Assembly (NCBI RefSeq): GCF_040545925.1
Contig: NZ_JBEPMX010000003.1
Coordinates: forward strand, 1-64,000
DNA: 64,000 bases
Source of the DNA: Alkalibacillus flavidus
GTDB lineage: Bacteria; Bacillota; Bacilli; Bacillales; Alkalibacillaceae
Direction: 5' to 3'
The notes under the pieces are model-generated. The model saw nothing but the letters and a program-made list of their open reading frames with translations, was not told the DNA's origin and searched no databases. This document shows positions 26,650 to 34,997 of this stretch, in pieces. The position numbers and the translations under genes are program-made. Positions within the stretch are counted from its first letter, which is position 1, and the number at the start of each line of letters is the position of its first letter.

Positions 26650-27924
26650 ATGTTTAAACCGACTGAATCATTTGCGCACGAACTCGACGCAAATGATCCA
26701 TTAAAAGATTATAAACACGAATTTTATATAAGTGACGACCATATTTATTTAGATGGCAACTCGCTCGGCCTCATGCCGAAACGAGCGGAACAATCGTTAC
26801 AAGATGTGATGAACGCTTGGAAACACGAGGCGATCGGCGGCTGGATGAACGGCGAGCACCCGTGGTTTTATCTATCCGAAACGTTAGGCGACCGCATCGC
26901 CCCATTAGTCGGCGGCAAGCCTGAAGAAGTAATGGTGACCGGGTCCACAACGACGAATTTGCACCAACTCGTCAGTACCTTTTATCAACCTAAGGGTGAG
27001 CGTACGAAAATTTTAGCCGATGAACTGAACTTCCCATCCGACATTTATGCGCTGCAAAGTCAATTGCGATTACACGGGTATGACCCAGATGAGCATTTAA
27101 TCCAAGTCGAAAGCCGCGATGGTCGGACGATTGATGAGGATGATGTGATTGAGGCGATGACCAATGACGTGGCACTTATTGTACTGCCAACCGTGCTATA
27201 CCGTAGCGGACAGCTTCTCAATGTTCGCAAACTGACAGAAGCAGCACACGCTAGAGGGATTTTGATTGGGTTCGATGGTTGCCATTCTGTTGGAGCTATT
27301 CCACACCATTTTCACGAGGATGGGGTTGATTTTGCGTATTGGTGTCATTACAAATACGTCAATAGTGGTCCTGGTGGTGTTGCCGGGTTATTTGTTCACG
27401 ACAACCATTTCGACCGCACCCCTGGCTTAACGGGCTGGTTCGGTTCTGATAAAGACAAACAATTCGACATGGAACACACCTTTACGAAAGCACAAGACGC
27501 GGGCGCTTTCCAAATCGGAACACCGCACGTCTTCAGTACTGCACCGTTAATCGGATCGTTAGATTTATTTGAAGAAGCGGGCATCGAAGCGTTGCGTGCT
27601 AAATCGCTTCAGGCGACAGCTTATTTTATGTATTTAGTCGAGCAGGAGTTGAGTGACTTCGGCTTTACGATTGGTAATCCACGCGAAGACGAGCGTCGTG
27701 GCGGCCATATTTGTTTAGAACACGAAGCAGCGGCGAGCATTTGTAAAGCGTTAAAAGATCACGATATTACACCGGACTTCCGCGCGCCTAACGTCATTCG
27801 CTTAGCACCTGTTGCCTTTTACGTGTCTTATCACGACATTTACCGCGCTGTTCATATTTTAAAAGATATTATGACGAACGAAACGTATAAACAATACCAA
27901 AACGAACGCGACGTCATTGCGTAA
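26650..27924 (+). CDS. kynU: Kynureninase
   Basis: This PLP enzyme hydrolyses kynurenine to anthranilate and alanine in tryptophan breakdown. Family motifs are YLDGNSLGLMPKRA, GSTTTNLHQLVSTFY, ADELNFPSDIYALQSQ, the Asp in GFDGCHSVGA and the PLP Lys in YWCHYKYVNSGPGGVAG. The length of 425 residues is normal. Of three nearby in-frame starts, the ATG at 26650 has the best spacing (8) from AAGGAG. kynB follows 13 bp behind. Confidence 0.95.
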   Translation: MFKPTESFAHELDANDPLKDYKHEFYISDDHIYLDGNSLGLMPKRAEQSLQDVMNAWKHEAIGGWMNGEHPWFYLSETLGDRIAPLVGGKPEEVMVTGSTTTNLHQLVSTFYQPKGERTKILADELNFPSDIYALQSQLRLHGYDPDEHLIQVESRDGRTIDEDDVIEAMTNDVALIVLPTVLYRSGQLLNVRKLTEAAHARGILIGFDGCHSVGAIPHHFHEDGVDFAYWCHYKYVNSGPGGVAGLFVHDNHFDRTPGLTGWFGSDKDKQFDMEHTFTKAQDAGAFQIGTPHVFSTAPLIGSLDLFEEAGIEALRAKSLQATAYFMYLVEQELSDFGFTIGNPREDERRGGHICLEHEAAASICKALKDHDITPDFRAPNVIRLAPVAFYVSYHDIYRAVHILKDIMTNETYKQYQNERDVIA

Positions 27925-27937
27925 GGAGGATTTAGCT

Positions 27938-28552
27938 ATGATCGATATTTCGCGCACATTAAACGCTGACACACCTACATGGCCAGAAGACGAACCATTT
28001 TCATATGACCTGACCGCTTCGATCGCTGACACAGGGTCCGTCAATATCGGGCAATTTACGACGAGTTGTCATACCGCGACTCATATTGATGCACCGTTTC
28101 ACTTTAACAATAGTGGCTTAACCGTCGACCAATTGCCGATCGATTTATACGTCGGCCGCGTCTTAGTCGTCGACGTCACAACGAAACAGCGCATAACACC
28201 TGAAGATTTAGCACTAATCGATTTACAAGGCGTACGACGCGTTATTTTAAAAACAGACACATGGCCAAACGGTGCGCCGTTTCCGACCGAGATTCCCGAG
28301 CTCGACGCGCGCTTGGGTAGCTTTTTCCATGAACACGGTGTCGAACTCGTCGGTGTGGACCTCCCTTCTGTCGACCCGCTCGACAGCAAAACACTCGATA
28401 CACACCACGCCTTCGAAGCGAACGACATTCATATTTTAGAAGGCGTCACGCTCGACGGTGTCGAAGCCGGTCTTTACCACTTATCAGCCTTACCCCTCAA
28501 ACTAGAAGGCGCCGACGGGTCCCCCGTCCGCGCTATTCTGCAAGAGATTTAA
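27938..28552 (+). CDS. kynB: Kynurenine formamidase (cyclase family)
   Basis: This metal-dependent hydrolase opens N-formylkynurenine to kynurenine. The motif HTATHIDAPFHF supplies metal-binding His and Asp residues, and VDLPSVDPLDSKTLDTHHA is typical of KynB. The product is 204 residues with AAGGAGG before the ATG. It is cotranscribed with kynU. The third enzyme, kynA, lies 5.5 kb away on the other strand. Confidence 0.94.
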   Translation: MIDISRTLNADTPTWPEDEPFSYDLTASIADTGSVNIGQFTTSCHTATHIDAPFHFNNSGLTVDQLPIDLYVGRVLVVDVTTKQRITPEDLALIDLQGVRRVILKTDTWPNGAPFPTEIPELDARLGSFFHEHGVELVGVDLPSVDPLDSKTLDTHHAFEANDIHILEGVTLDGVEAGLYHLSALPLKLEGADGSPVRAILQEI

Positions 28553-28554
28553 AC

Positions 28555-28598
28555 AAATCCCGATCGCCCTAACACATGATGGGCGGTCGGGATTTTGA
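28555..28598 (+). terminator. Terminator behind kynB
   Basis: A 15-bp stem (28555-28569 with 28581-28595, with a G-T pair) is followed by TTTTG. It stands immediately before the 21-bp array that begins at 28599. Confidence 0.85.
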
Positions 28599-28742
28599 TT
28601 TCGCCGTATAAACTGTGATTTTCGCCGTATGTGAGCGCGATTTCGCCGTATTGTCTTATATTTTCGCCGTATCGGACAAAATTTCGCCGTATCACGCTTG
28701 AATTTCGCCGTATCGCATCCAAAATTCGCCGTATCAACTCGA
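28599..28742. repeat. 21-bp intergenic array with TTCGCCGTAT core, 7 units
   Basis: TCGCCGTA starts at 28601, 28622, 28643, 28664, 28684, 28705 and 28726: steps of 21, 21, 21, 20, 21 and 21 bp. Each conserved 8-10-bp core is followed by a different segment of about 11 bp. The array fills the convergent gap between kynB and a siderophore permease gene. Variable segments 1, 2, 4, 6 and 7 recur in the same order in the array at 33943-34043. Confidence 0.92.
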
Positions 28743-28770
28743 GAATCAACCCTTAAATTAGCAAAATCTC

Positions 28771-29778
28771 TTATTTTCTCATCAACAAATAAACAAAATA
28801 GGGTGCACCGATTAAGGCGACGACAATTCCTGCTGGCACATTACCGACCTGTAATAAGTTCATACCAATCAAATCCGCAACTAATAAAAGCCACCCGCCA
28901 ATGACTAAACAAATAGGTAAATATAATTGTGTGCGCGGTCCAACCAATTGTTTCGCCAAATGCGGGGCGAGTAAACCAATAAAAGAAATGCCACCTGTCA
29001 CCGATACAGCAGACGCTGCTAATGCAACAGCGATTAGTAACAGGATTAATCGCACTTTTTCAATTCGTAAGCCAACACCAACAGATGCTTGTTGGTGTAA
29101 ACTTAATATATTCATTGAATTCGCAAGCCAGAAAATAACCGGCACTAAAAACAATAGCCATGGAAGTAATATGTATACAAAAGGCCAATCCGTCCCCCAT
29201 ATATCACCAGCCATCCATTGAACGATAAAATCGACTTTTTCTCGTTCAGCTGAACTAATTAATACGACCATCAGACCTGAAAAAGCCATCGAAAAGCCGA
29301 CACCAGTTAAGACGAGACGAACAGGTTCGATACCTGATTGTTTTCGGTAAGACAGCGCGTAAATCATCCCGGCAGTCAGAAAAGCGCCTAAAAACGCCAC
29401 AAAGGGTAGCATAAAAATAAACGATCCTGAATCAATTGGACAATATAAAAAGTATATCGCAACAGCAACACCAGCACCTGAGTTAATGCCAATGATGCCA
29501 GGATCTGCTAAATCATTTTTCGTGACAGCTTGGAGAATAGCGCCAGATAAAGCAAGTGCAACCCCTGCTAAAATAGTGATTACTATCCGTGGCAGACGAA
29601 TCGAAAATAACACGAATTCCTCTTCAAATGTTCCTTGACCGATAAATGTCGCGATAATTCGCTCAAATGCAACAGTTGAATCACCTAATTGCAAACCTAT
29701 TACAACTGTTAATATTAAAACAGTTGAAAAAAAACCTAACAAAACACGTTGTTTTCGAATAAGACTTGGATGAATCAT
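28771..29778 (-). CDS. Iron-siderophore ABC transporter permease (FecCD family)
   Basis: This is an inner-membrane permease of 335 residues with about nine to ten helices. FecCD signatures are present: LPRIVITILAGVALALSGAILQAVTKNDLADPGIIGINSGAG and the C-terminal GGISFIGLLAPHLAKQLVG. It partners with the permease just upstream, whose stop it overlaps by 4 bp. The substrate is probably a ferric hydroxamate or catecholate siderophore, but which one cannot be read. Confidence 0.92.
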   Translation of the reverse strand: MIHPSLIRKQRVLLGFFSTVLILTVVIGLQLGDSTVAFERIIATFIGQGTFEEEFVLFSIRLPRIVITILAGVALALSGAILQAVTKNDLADPGIIGINSGAGVAVAIYFLYCPIDSGSFIFMLPFVAFLGAFLTAGMIYALSYRKQSGIEPVRLVLTGVGFSMAFSGLMVVLISSAEREKVDFIVQWMAGDIWGTDWPFVYILLPWLLFLVPVIFWLANSMNILSLHQQASVGVGLRIEKVRLILLLIAVALAASAVSVTGGISFIGLLAPHLAKQLVGPRTQLYLPICLVIGGWLLLVADLIGMNLLQVGNVPAGIVVALIGAPYFVYLLMRK

Positions 29779-30776
29779 GAGAATGATCGCCCTCCTTTAT
29801 TCAAAACATAAAGGAAAAACGGCAGCCCTAAGCAAGAGACAACAGCAGCAAGCGGTGTTTCGTAAGGCGCGTTAATCGTGCGCGCAATCGTGTCCGCCCC
29901 TAACATTAATATACCTCCAACTGTTGCGCTCATCGGCAAAATAAACCGATAATCGGTACCGACGAGCGGACGAACCATATGTGGCACCATCAATCCGACA
30001 AATGCCAAGTTACCGACTAATGATACGGCCCCGCCTGCCAACAAAATAATAACGATAAACAATAACGTTTTAATCAACCTCAAGTTCTGTCCGAGACCGA
30101 CTGATACATCTTCACTCAAACTCATCACCGTTAATTGGCGCGATAATAACAAAGCAACTAACATCCCTATTCCGATGATCGGGGCTAACACCATCAACTG
30201 TCCCCAAGACGTCCCCATCACGGCTCCTGCTGTCCACATCGATACGTCTTTTGATATTTGAAACAAAATCCCTGTTCCTTCAGCAATCGCGTATAAAAAT
30301 GCCGACACTGCAGCGCCCGCTAGCACGATACGAAATGTGTTAAAACCACGCGGATTCAACGCACTAATACCGAAAACAAGCACCGCGCCGACAGCTGAAC
30401 CGATAAAACAAGCAATCATAATCCAAAAATAATTTGCTCCTGGTATAAAAGCAATTGTCACTGCAAGTGCTGCATTAGCACCCGCTGTTAAACCAAGCAA
30501 CCCTGGATCTGCTAACGGATTTCGCGTCATCCCTTGCATGATCGCGCCCGCTACAGCTAATGCCGCTCCAACCATTAACGCGCCTATTTCCCTTGGTAAA
30601 CGAAGCTCTCGCAGTATTAACACATCTCCAGTAGGATTTGATTGCGTAATAGCTAGCCATACGTCATTAATCGTCGTATCAATTGCACCGAACACCATTG
30701 ACACGACAAGCATAACTAGCAAGAGCAAAATAGAACTAATAAATATGTATGGGAAACTCGCTCTCATAACCATCAA
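29775..30776 (-). CDS. Iron-siderophore ABC transporter permease (FecCD family)
   Basis: This is the first permease of the heterodimeric channel, 333 residues, with LPREIGALMVGAALAVAGAIMQGMTRNPLADPGLLGLTAGAN and GNLAFVGLMVPHMVRPLVG. It is cotranscribed with the binding protein ahead of it, with a small hairpin in the 46-bp gap, and overlaps the next permease. Confidence 0.92.
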   Translation of the reverse strand: MMVMRASFPYIFISSILLLLVMLVVSMVFGAIDTTINDVWLAITQSNPTGDVLILRELRLPREIGALMVGAALAVAGAIMQGMTRNPLADPGLLGLTAGANAALAVTIAFIPGANYFWIMIACFIGSAVGAVLVFGISALNPRGFNTFRIVLAGAAVSAFLYAIAEGTGILFQISKDVSMWTAGAVMGTSWGQLMVLAPIIGIGMLVALLLSRQLTVMSLSEDVSVGLGQNLRLIKTLLFIVIILLAGGAVSLVGNLAFVGLMVPHMVRPLVGTDYRFILPMSATVGGILMLGADTIARTINAPYETPLAAVVSCLGLPFFLYVLNKGGRSFS

Positions 30777-30794
30777 CCTTTATATCATCAATAA

Positions 30795-30816
30795 AAGGCG
30801 GGAACATACCCGCCTT
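30795..30816 (-). terminator. Intra-operon hairpin between binding protein and permease genes
   Basis: AAGGCGGG (30795-30802) pairs with CCCGCCTT (30809-30816). There is only a weak T-run after it on the minus strand. It probably works as an attenuator or 3'-end stabiliser that raises binding-protein message over permease message (inference). Confidence 0.55.
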
Positions 30817-30822
30817 CATAAC

Positions 30823-31809
30823 TTACTCATCTTCACCTAAAAAATGATCTTTGAAAAATTCTAGCTGATACTCAAGTGTAATCGGATCATTGAAATAAAA
30901 TTCTTTCGCATCCGCTTCAAAGACACGGTCATTTTTAACAGCCGGAATGTTTTGGAATGTTTCTGTCTCTTCAAACGAGTTATCTAAATCATAGTTTTTA
31001 CTAAAAATAATGTAATCGCCTGCATATTCCGGTAACGCTTCGAATGACAAGGCGTAGAAACCATCTTCAAGCGCCATTTCTTTTACTTTTTCAGGCATTT
31101 TCAGACCCATCTCTTGATACAAAATTTCTGTTCCGCGCGCCCAGTTATCACCGAAGACATAAAGCTGTTTATCAAAATTTTCGATTACGGTCACCGTGGC
31201 ATCTTCGCCAATTTCAGCCTTGATCTCCTCACCAGCTTCTTGTGCACGCGTTTTGAAATCATTAATCCACTCATTCGCTTGTTCTTCTTTGTTCAATAGT
31301 TTTGCAATTTCACGGTGTTGTTCTAAGTAACCTAGGTTGCCATACGTATAAGTGACTGTCGGCGCGATTTCGCGTAGTCGATCAAGATTCTTTTCGCTCG
31401 ACAATCCAATAATTAAATCCGGATCTAATTCAATAATTTTTTCTAAATCCTCAGACGTTACTGTTTCTGCACCGTCTAAATGTTCTTCATAACGTGGATT
31501 ACTCATTGAATAAGCGTCAGCACCTACAACATTCGTATCGAGGGACAGCACATTACCTGTATATGTCGATAAGACAACGACGCGTTCTGGATTCGCTGGT
31601 ACTTCAACTGGTCCATTTTCCGATTCATACGTTCTCATCTCGCTAGACGCTTCTTGATTAGATTCATCTGCATCATCGTTCGTTTCTTCTGTATTCGATT
31701 CATTCGATTCTTCAGCATTCGCACCTTCCTCATCATTATTGTTACCGCACGCACTAATTAGCAAAAGCACGGCGATCATGAGAAATGGTATTAATCGTTT
31801 GATTGTCAT
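30823..31809 (-). CDS. Iron-siderophore-binding lipoprotein
   Basis: The signal peptide ends in LLISAC, a lipobox, and a long acidic Asn/Glu/Asp/Ser linker follows. The mature part is a periplasmic-binding-protein domain of the FepB/TroA type (VVVLSTYTGNVLSLDTNVVGAD, EKIIELDPDLIIGL). AGGGGAG stands 7 bases before the ATG. Its first 56 bp overlap the end of the ATPase gene, so translation may be coupled. It delivers ferric siderophore to the two FecCD permeases. Confidence 0.92.
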   Translation of the reverse strand: MTIKRLIPFLMIAVLLLISACGNNNDEEGANAEESNESNTEETNDDADESNQEASSEMRTYESENGPVEVPANPERVVVLSTYTGNVLSLDTNVVGADAYSMSNPRYEEHLDGAETVTSEDLEKIIELDPDLIIGLSSEKNLDRLREIAPTVTYTYGNLGYLEQHREIAKLLNKEEQANEWINDFKTRAQEAGEEIKAEIGEDATVTVIENFDKQLYVFGDNWARGTEILYQEMGLKMPEKVKEMALEDGFYALSFEALPEYAGDYIIFSKNYDLDNSFEETETFQNIPAVKNDRVFEADAKEFYFNDPITLEYQLEFFKDHFLGEDE

Positions 31810-32602
31810 CTGTATTCTCCCCTTTTATTAAATTATAAGTTAGGCAAATCGGTTTTCCTGTACGTGGATCTTGGCCAACAATAGCATCGATATCAAATAC
31901 ATCTCGTAAAACGTCAGCTTGTATTACGTCATCATAACGTCCTTCTTTTACAATCGAGCCATCACGCATCGAAATGATGTAATCGGCAAAACGTGCTGCA
32001 TGATTTAAATCGTGAAGCACCATCACAATTGTTCGACCTTCTAGTTGATTCAAGCTTTGCAGCAATTCCAATACTTCTAGCTGATGAGCTAAGTCTAAAT
32101 ACGTCGTCGGTTCATCGAGAAAAATCATCTCTGTATCTTGCGCTAACGCCATCGCAATCCAAACCCGTTGTCGCTGTCCACCTGACAACGCATCAACCGG
32201 GCGATGTTTGAACTCTAAAACCCCAGTCGATTTCATCGCTTGATCAATCGACTCTACATCATCGTCACTCAAACGCCCAAATCCCTTTTGGTATGGAAAA
32301 CGACCATAAGACACGAGTTCACCTACCGTGAGCCCGTTCGCATAATCGTTGCTTTGAGGAAGGATCGCCATTTTTTTAGCAACATCTTTCGTTTTTTGTT
32401 TTTTAATATCCTCCCCGTCCAACAACACACGGCCTGAATTTGGCGTCAAAATACGTGTTAACCCTTTTAGTAACGTCGATTTACCACAACCATTGGGCCC
32501 AATGATCGCTGTTATTTGCCTTTCAGGGATTTGAACATCTAAATGATCCAGCACGGTATTGTCATCATAACCGACTAATAACTGCTCGCCTCTCACTCGC
32601 AC
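31754..32602 (-). CDS. Iron-siderophore ABC transporter ATP-binding protein
   Basis: This is a FecE/FhuC-type ATPase of 282 residues. Walker A is GPNGCGKST, the signature is LSGGQRQR, and Walker B is MIFLDEPTTYLD. It is first in the operon ATPase - binding protein - permease - permease. A Fur box lies 25 bp upstream of the start, so expression should rise when iron is scarce. Confidence 0.93.
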   Translation of the reverse strand: MRVRGEQLLVGYDDNTVLDHLDVQIPERQITAIIGPNGCGKSTLLKGLTRILTPNSGRVLLDGEDIKKQKTKDVAKKMAILPQSNDYANGLTVGELVSYGRFPYQKGFGRLSDDDVESIDQAMKSTGVLEFKHRPVDALSGGQRQRVWIAMALAQDTEMIFLDEPTTYLDLAHQLEVLELLQSLNQLEGRTIVMVLHDLNHAARFADYIISMRDGSIVKEGRYDDVIQADVLRDVFDIDAIVGQDPRTGKPICLTYNLIKGENTDDNQTINTISHDRRAFAN

Positions 32603-32626
32603 AGAACACCTCTCCTAACCTTCGCT

Positions 32627-32645
32627 GAGAATGATTATCACTATC
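32627..32645 (-). promoter_or_regulatory. Fur box upstream of the siderophore transporter operon
   Basis: GAGAATGATTATCACTATC matches 17 of 19 bases of the classical Fur consensus (GATAATGATTATCATTATC). Confidence 0.88.
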
Positions 32646-32798
32646 ATAACATCCCCTATTAAACCACATTCAAACCGAATGTCAACACCCATTCTCAATT
32701 AAATTCGGCTTCTAGTTATAAAATAAAATAACCAAAAATCCTTTTATAACAGTAATGATAAAGGTTGAAAAACATTCTATTATCCGTTACGATTTATT

Positions 32799-32817
32799 GA
32801 TAATGATTATCAACATT
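32799..32817 (+). promoter_or_regulatory. Fur box upstream of the ferredoxin-NADP reductase-like gene
   Basis: GATAATGATTATCAACATT matches 16 of 19 bases of the Fur consensus and ends about 20 bp before the ATG. Together with the box at 32627 it places both divergent transcripts under iron control. Confidence 0.87.
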
Positions 32818-32836
32818 TGATAAGAGGTGAGCTTTA

Positions 32837-33886
32837 ATGGCACGTGAACTATATGACGTTACAATTATCGGCGGTGGTCCGGCTGGTTTATATGCTTCGT
32901 TTTACAGTGGGTTGCGCGGAATGAAGACTAAAATCATCGAGTACCAAAACACGTTAGGCGGGAAAGTAAATGTTTATCCTGAAAAAATGATTTGGGATGT
33001 CGGGGGACAACCCCCCATTACAGGTGAGAAATTTATCCATCAACTCATCGAACAAGGGTTAACATTCAATCCGACCGTTGTTCATGGCGAAAAAATCATG
33101 ACCATCAAACAGACGGATGATGATTTATTTATTTTAAACGACAGCTCAGGAGTTGAGCACTTCTCGAAAACGGTAATCGTAGCTGTCGGTAGCGGAATTT
33201 TGAAACCTCAAAAACTTAAAGTAAAAGATGCCGATCGTTATGAGGTATCGAACTTGAATTATACGGTTCAATCATTGGAACGATTCCAAAATAAAACCGT
33301 CATGATATCAGGCGGCGGCAATTCTGCGATAGACTGGGCCAATGAACTCGAACCAATCGCCAAGAAGGTGTTCGTCACGTGCCGTAAAGATCACTTATCG
33401 GGCCACGAAGCGCAAGTTGATCAATTGATGAACAGCAATGCAACATGTTTATTCAACTCATGCATCGCTAACCTCGTCCCCTGCCCGGACCGACAAATGA
33501 TCGAATACGTCGAGGTATTAAATCAAAACACAAACGAAGTCGAACAAGTGGCTGTCGATGAAGTCATCGTCAATCATGGCTACGAAATGGATGCGGAATT
33601 ACTTCAAAACAGCGAATTGAATTTAGACATGGTAGACGATTACTTTCTCGACGGGAACGCAATGAGCGAAACGTCTGTGCCCGGCGTTTATGCTGCAGGA
33701 GATATTTTAAAACATGATGGTAAACTGAATCTCATTGCTGGCGCATTTCAAGACGCAGCCAACGCCGTCAACCAAGCAAAACAATTCATTTCGCCAGACG
33801 CCAATGGACAAGCCATGGTTTCATCACATAACGACGTTTTCAATGAACGAAACGCAAAAATCAAACAACAAATGCTACAAACATAA
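32837..33886 (+). CDS. Ferredoxin/flavodoxin-NADP reductase type 2 (YcgT/YumC-like)
   Basis: This FAD- and NADPH-binding flavoprotein of 349 residues resembles thioredoxin reductase but lacks the CxxC redox pair. FAD binding is IIGGGPAGLYASFYSGLRG, NADP binding is MISGGGNSAIDWA, and the C-terminal FAD site is GVYAAGDILKHDGKLNLIAGAFQDA. Fur control and divergence from the siderophore importer suggest that it supplies electrons to release iron from siderophore, as proposed for Fur-regulated YcgT (inference). Confidence 0.88.
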   Translation: MARELYDVTIIGGGPAGLYASFYSGLRGMKTKIIEYQNTLGGKVNVYPEKMIWDVGGQPPITGEKFIHQLIEQGLTFNPTVVHGEKIMTIKQTDDDLFILNDSSGVEHFSKTVIVAVGSGILKPQKLKVKDADRYEVSNLNYTVQSLERFQNKTVMISGGGNSAIDWANELEPIAKKVFVTCRKDHLSGHEAQVDQLMNSNATCLFNSCIANLVPCPDRQMIEYVEVLNQNTNEVEQVAVDEVIVNHGYEMDAELLQNSELNLDMVDDYFLDGNAMSETSVPGVYAAGDILKHDGKLNLIAGAFQDAANAVNQAKQFISPDANGQAMVSSHNDVFNERNAKIKQQMLQT

Positions 33887-33888
33887 CG

Positions 33889-33922
33889 AAGACCCTCTAG
33901 TTAGAGCACTAGAGGGTCTTTC
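33889..33922 (+). terminator. Terminator behind the ferredoxin-NADP reductase-like gene
   Basis: AAGACCCTCTAGT (33889-33901) pairs perfectly with ACTAGAGGGTCTT (33908-33920), and a short T-run follows. Confidence 0.85.
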
Positions 33923-33942
33923 ATTATCGAATGATATGTGTG

Positions 33943-34043
33943 TTCGCCGTATAAACTGTGATTTTCGCCGTATGTGAGCGCGATTTCGCCATATCGGACA
34001 AAAATTTCGCCGTATCGCATCCAAAATTCGCCGTATCAACTCG
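33943..34043. repeat. 21-bp intergenic array with TTCGCCGTAT core, 5 units
   Basis: The cores start at 33944, 33965, 33986 (reads CGCCATAT), 34007 and 34028, every step being 21 bp. The first two units and the last two are almost identical to the ends of the 28599-28742 array, and the segment order is the same, but units 3 and 5 of that array are absent. It lies in the convergent gap before the 3' end of kynA. Confidence 0.92.
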
Positions 34044-34072
34044 AAATGACTCTCCCAATTTGCGAAAAAACC

Positions 34073-34900
34073 TTACAACGACGTCCGCACATTCCACAGT
34101 TCTGGGAAAAAATAGTGATCGAGCACTTGCTTCAAATAGCCAACGCCCGATGAGCCGCCTGTGCCTTGTTTGTGACCGATAATGCGTTCGACGGTTTTCA
34201 TGTGACGGAAGCGCCATTGTTGCATCCAGTCTTCGATATCTACTAATTTTTCAGCGAGTTGGTATAAATTCCAGTAGCGCTCAGGGTCGCGGTACACCTC
34301 AATCCACGCTCGTTCCACGCTGTCATTCGCTTCGTATGTTTCGGTTAAATCGCGTTCGAGTACGGATTGATCAATCTCGAACCCTTCTTTCGCCAAGGCT
34401 TGAATCGCGACATCATACAAACCAGGTGCTTCGTAAGCTTCTTGTAAGCGCGCTTTCAACTCGGGATCTTTTTCATAAATTTTCAAAACATGCGGTGTTT
34501 TATAACCTAGCGCGAATTCGACTAAACGATACTGATACGATTGAAAACCTGATGCGTTGCCTAAGTAGTCGCGGAAACCTAAATACTCACTCGGTGTCAT
34601 CGTCGATAAAACATCCCACGCTTTAATGATTTGATTTTGAATACTCGACACGCGCGCAAGCATTTTAAACGCGGGTTGATAGTCTTCTTCTTGAATCGAC
34701 TGCACGGCCGCTTCTAATTCGTGAAGCGTCAACTTAATCCACAATTCACTCACTTGATGAATGACGATAAATAACATTTCATCATGATGGTCCGACAAGC
34801 GGTTTTGACTGTTCAAAATCGCGTCCAAATCTAAGTAATCACTATACGTCATGCGTTCTTTAAAATCGGTATGAATGCCTTGCTCATCTCGGTAACTCAT
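34073..34900 (-). CDS. kynA: Tryptophan 2,3-dioxygenase
   Basis: This heme enzyme opens the indole ring of tryptophan to N-formylkynurenine, the first step before kynB and kynU. The family segments are MTYSDYLDLDAILNSQNRLSDHHDEMLFIVIHQVSELWIKLTLHELEAA, with the distal His in FIVIHQ, and the proximal heme His in WRFRHMKTVERIIGHKQGTGGSSGVGYLKQ. The length of 275 residues is normal. It lies 5.5 kb from kynUB in opposite orientation. Confidence 0.95.
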   Translation of the reverse strand: MSYRDEQGIHTDFKERMTYSDYLDLDAILNSQNRLSDHHDEMLFIVIHQVSELWIKLTLHELEAAVQSIQEEDYQPAFKMLARVSSIQNQIIKAWDVLSTMTPSEYLGFRDYLGNASGFQSYQYRLVEFALGYKTPHVLKIYEKDPELKARLQEAYEAPGLYDVAIQALAKEGFEIDQSVLERDLTETYEANDSVERAWIEVYRDPERYWNLYQLAEKLVDIEDWMQQWRFRHMKTVERIIGHKQGTGGSSGVGYLKQVLDHYFFPELWNVRTSL

Positions 34901-34997
34901 CGCTCAATCCCCTTTTTCTTTTAATCTTAACATAAACGACGTATCGCCCATCATTTTATGATAAAATAAACTTAGATATTTTTTGGGGGAATAATGT

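Noticed and set aside
28599..34043. The TTCGCCGTAT arrays as CRISPR arrays
   Set aside because: Constant part is only 8-10 bp and the variable part about 11 bp, far below CRISPR repeat and spacer lengths. No cas genes are present, and variable segments are shared between two loci.
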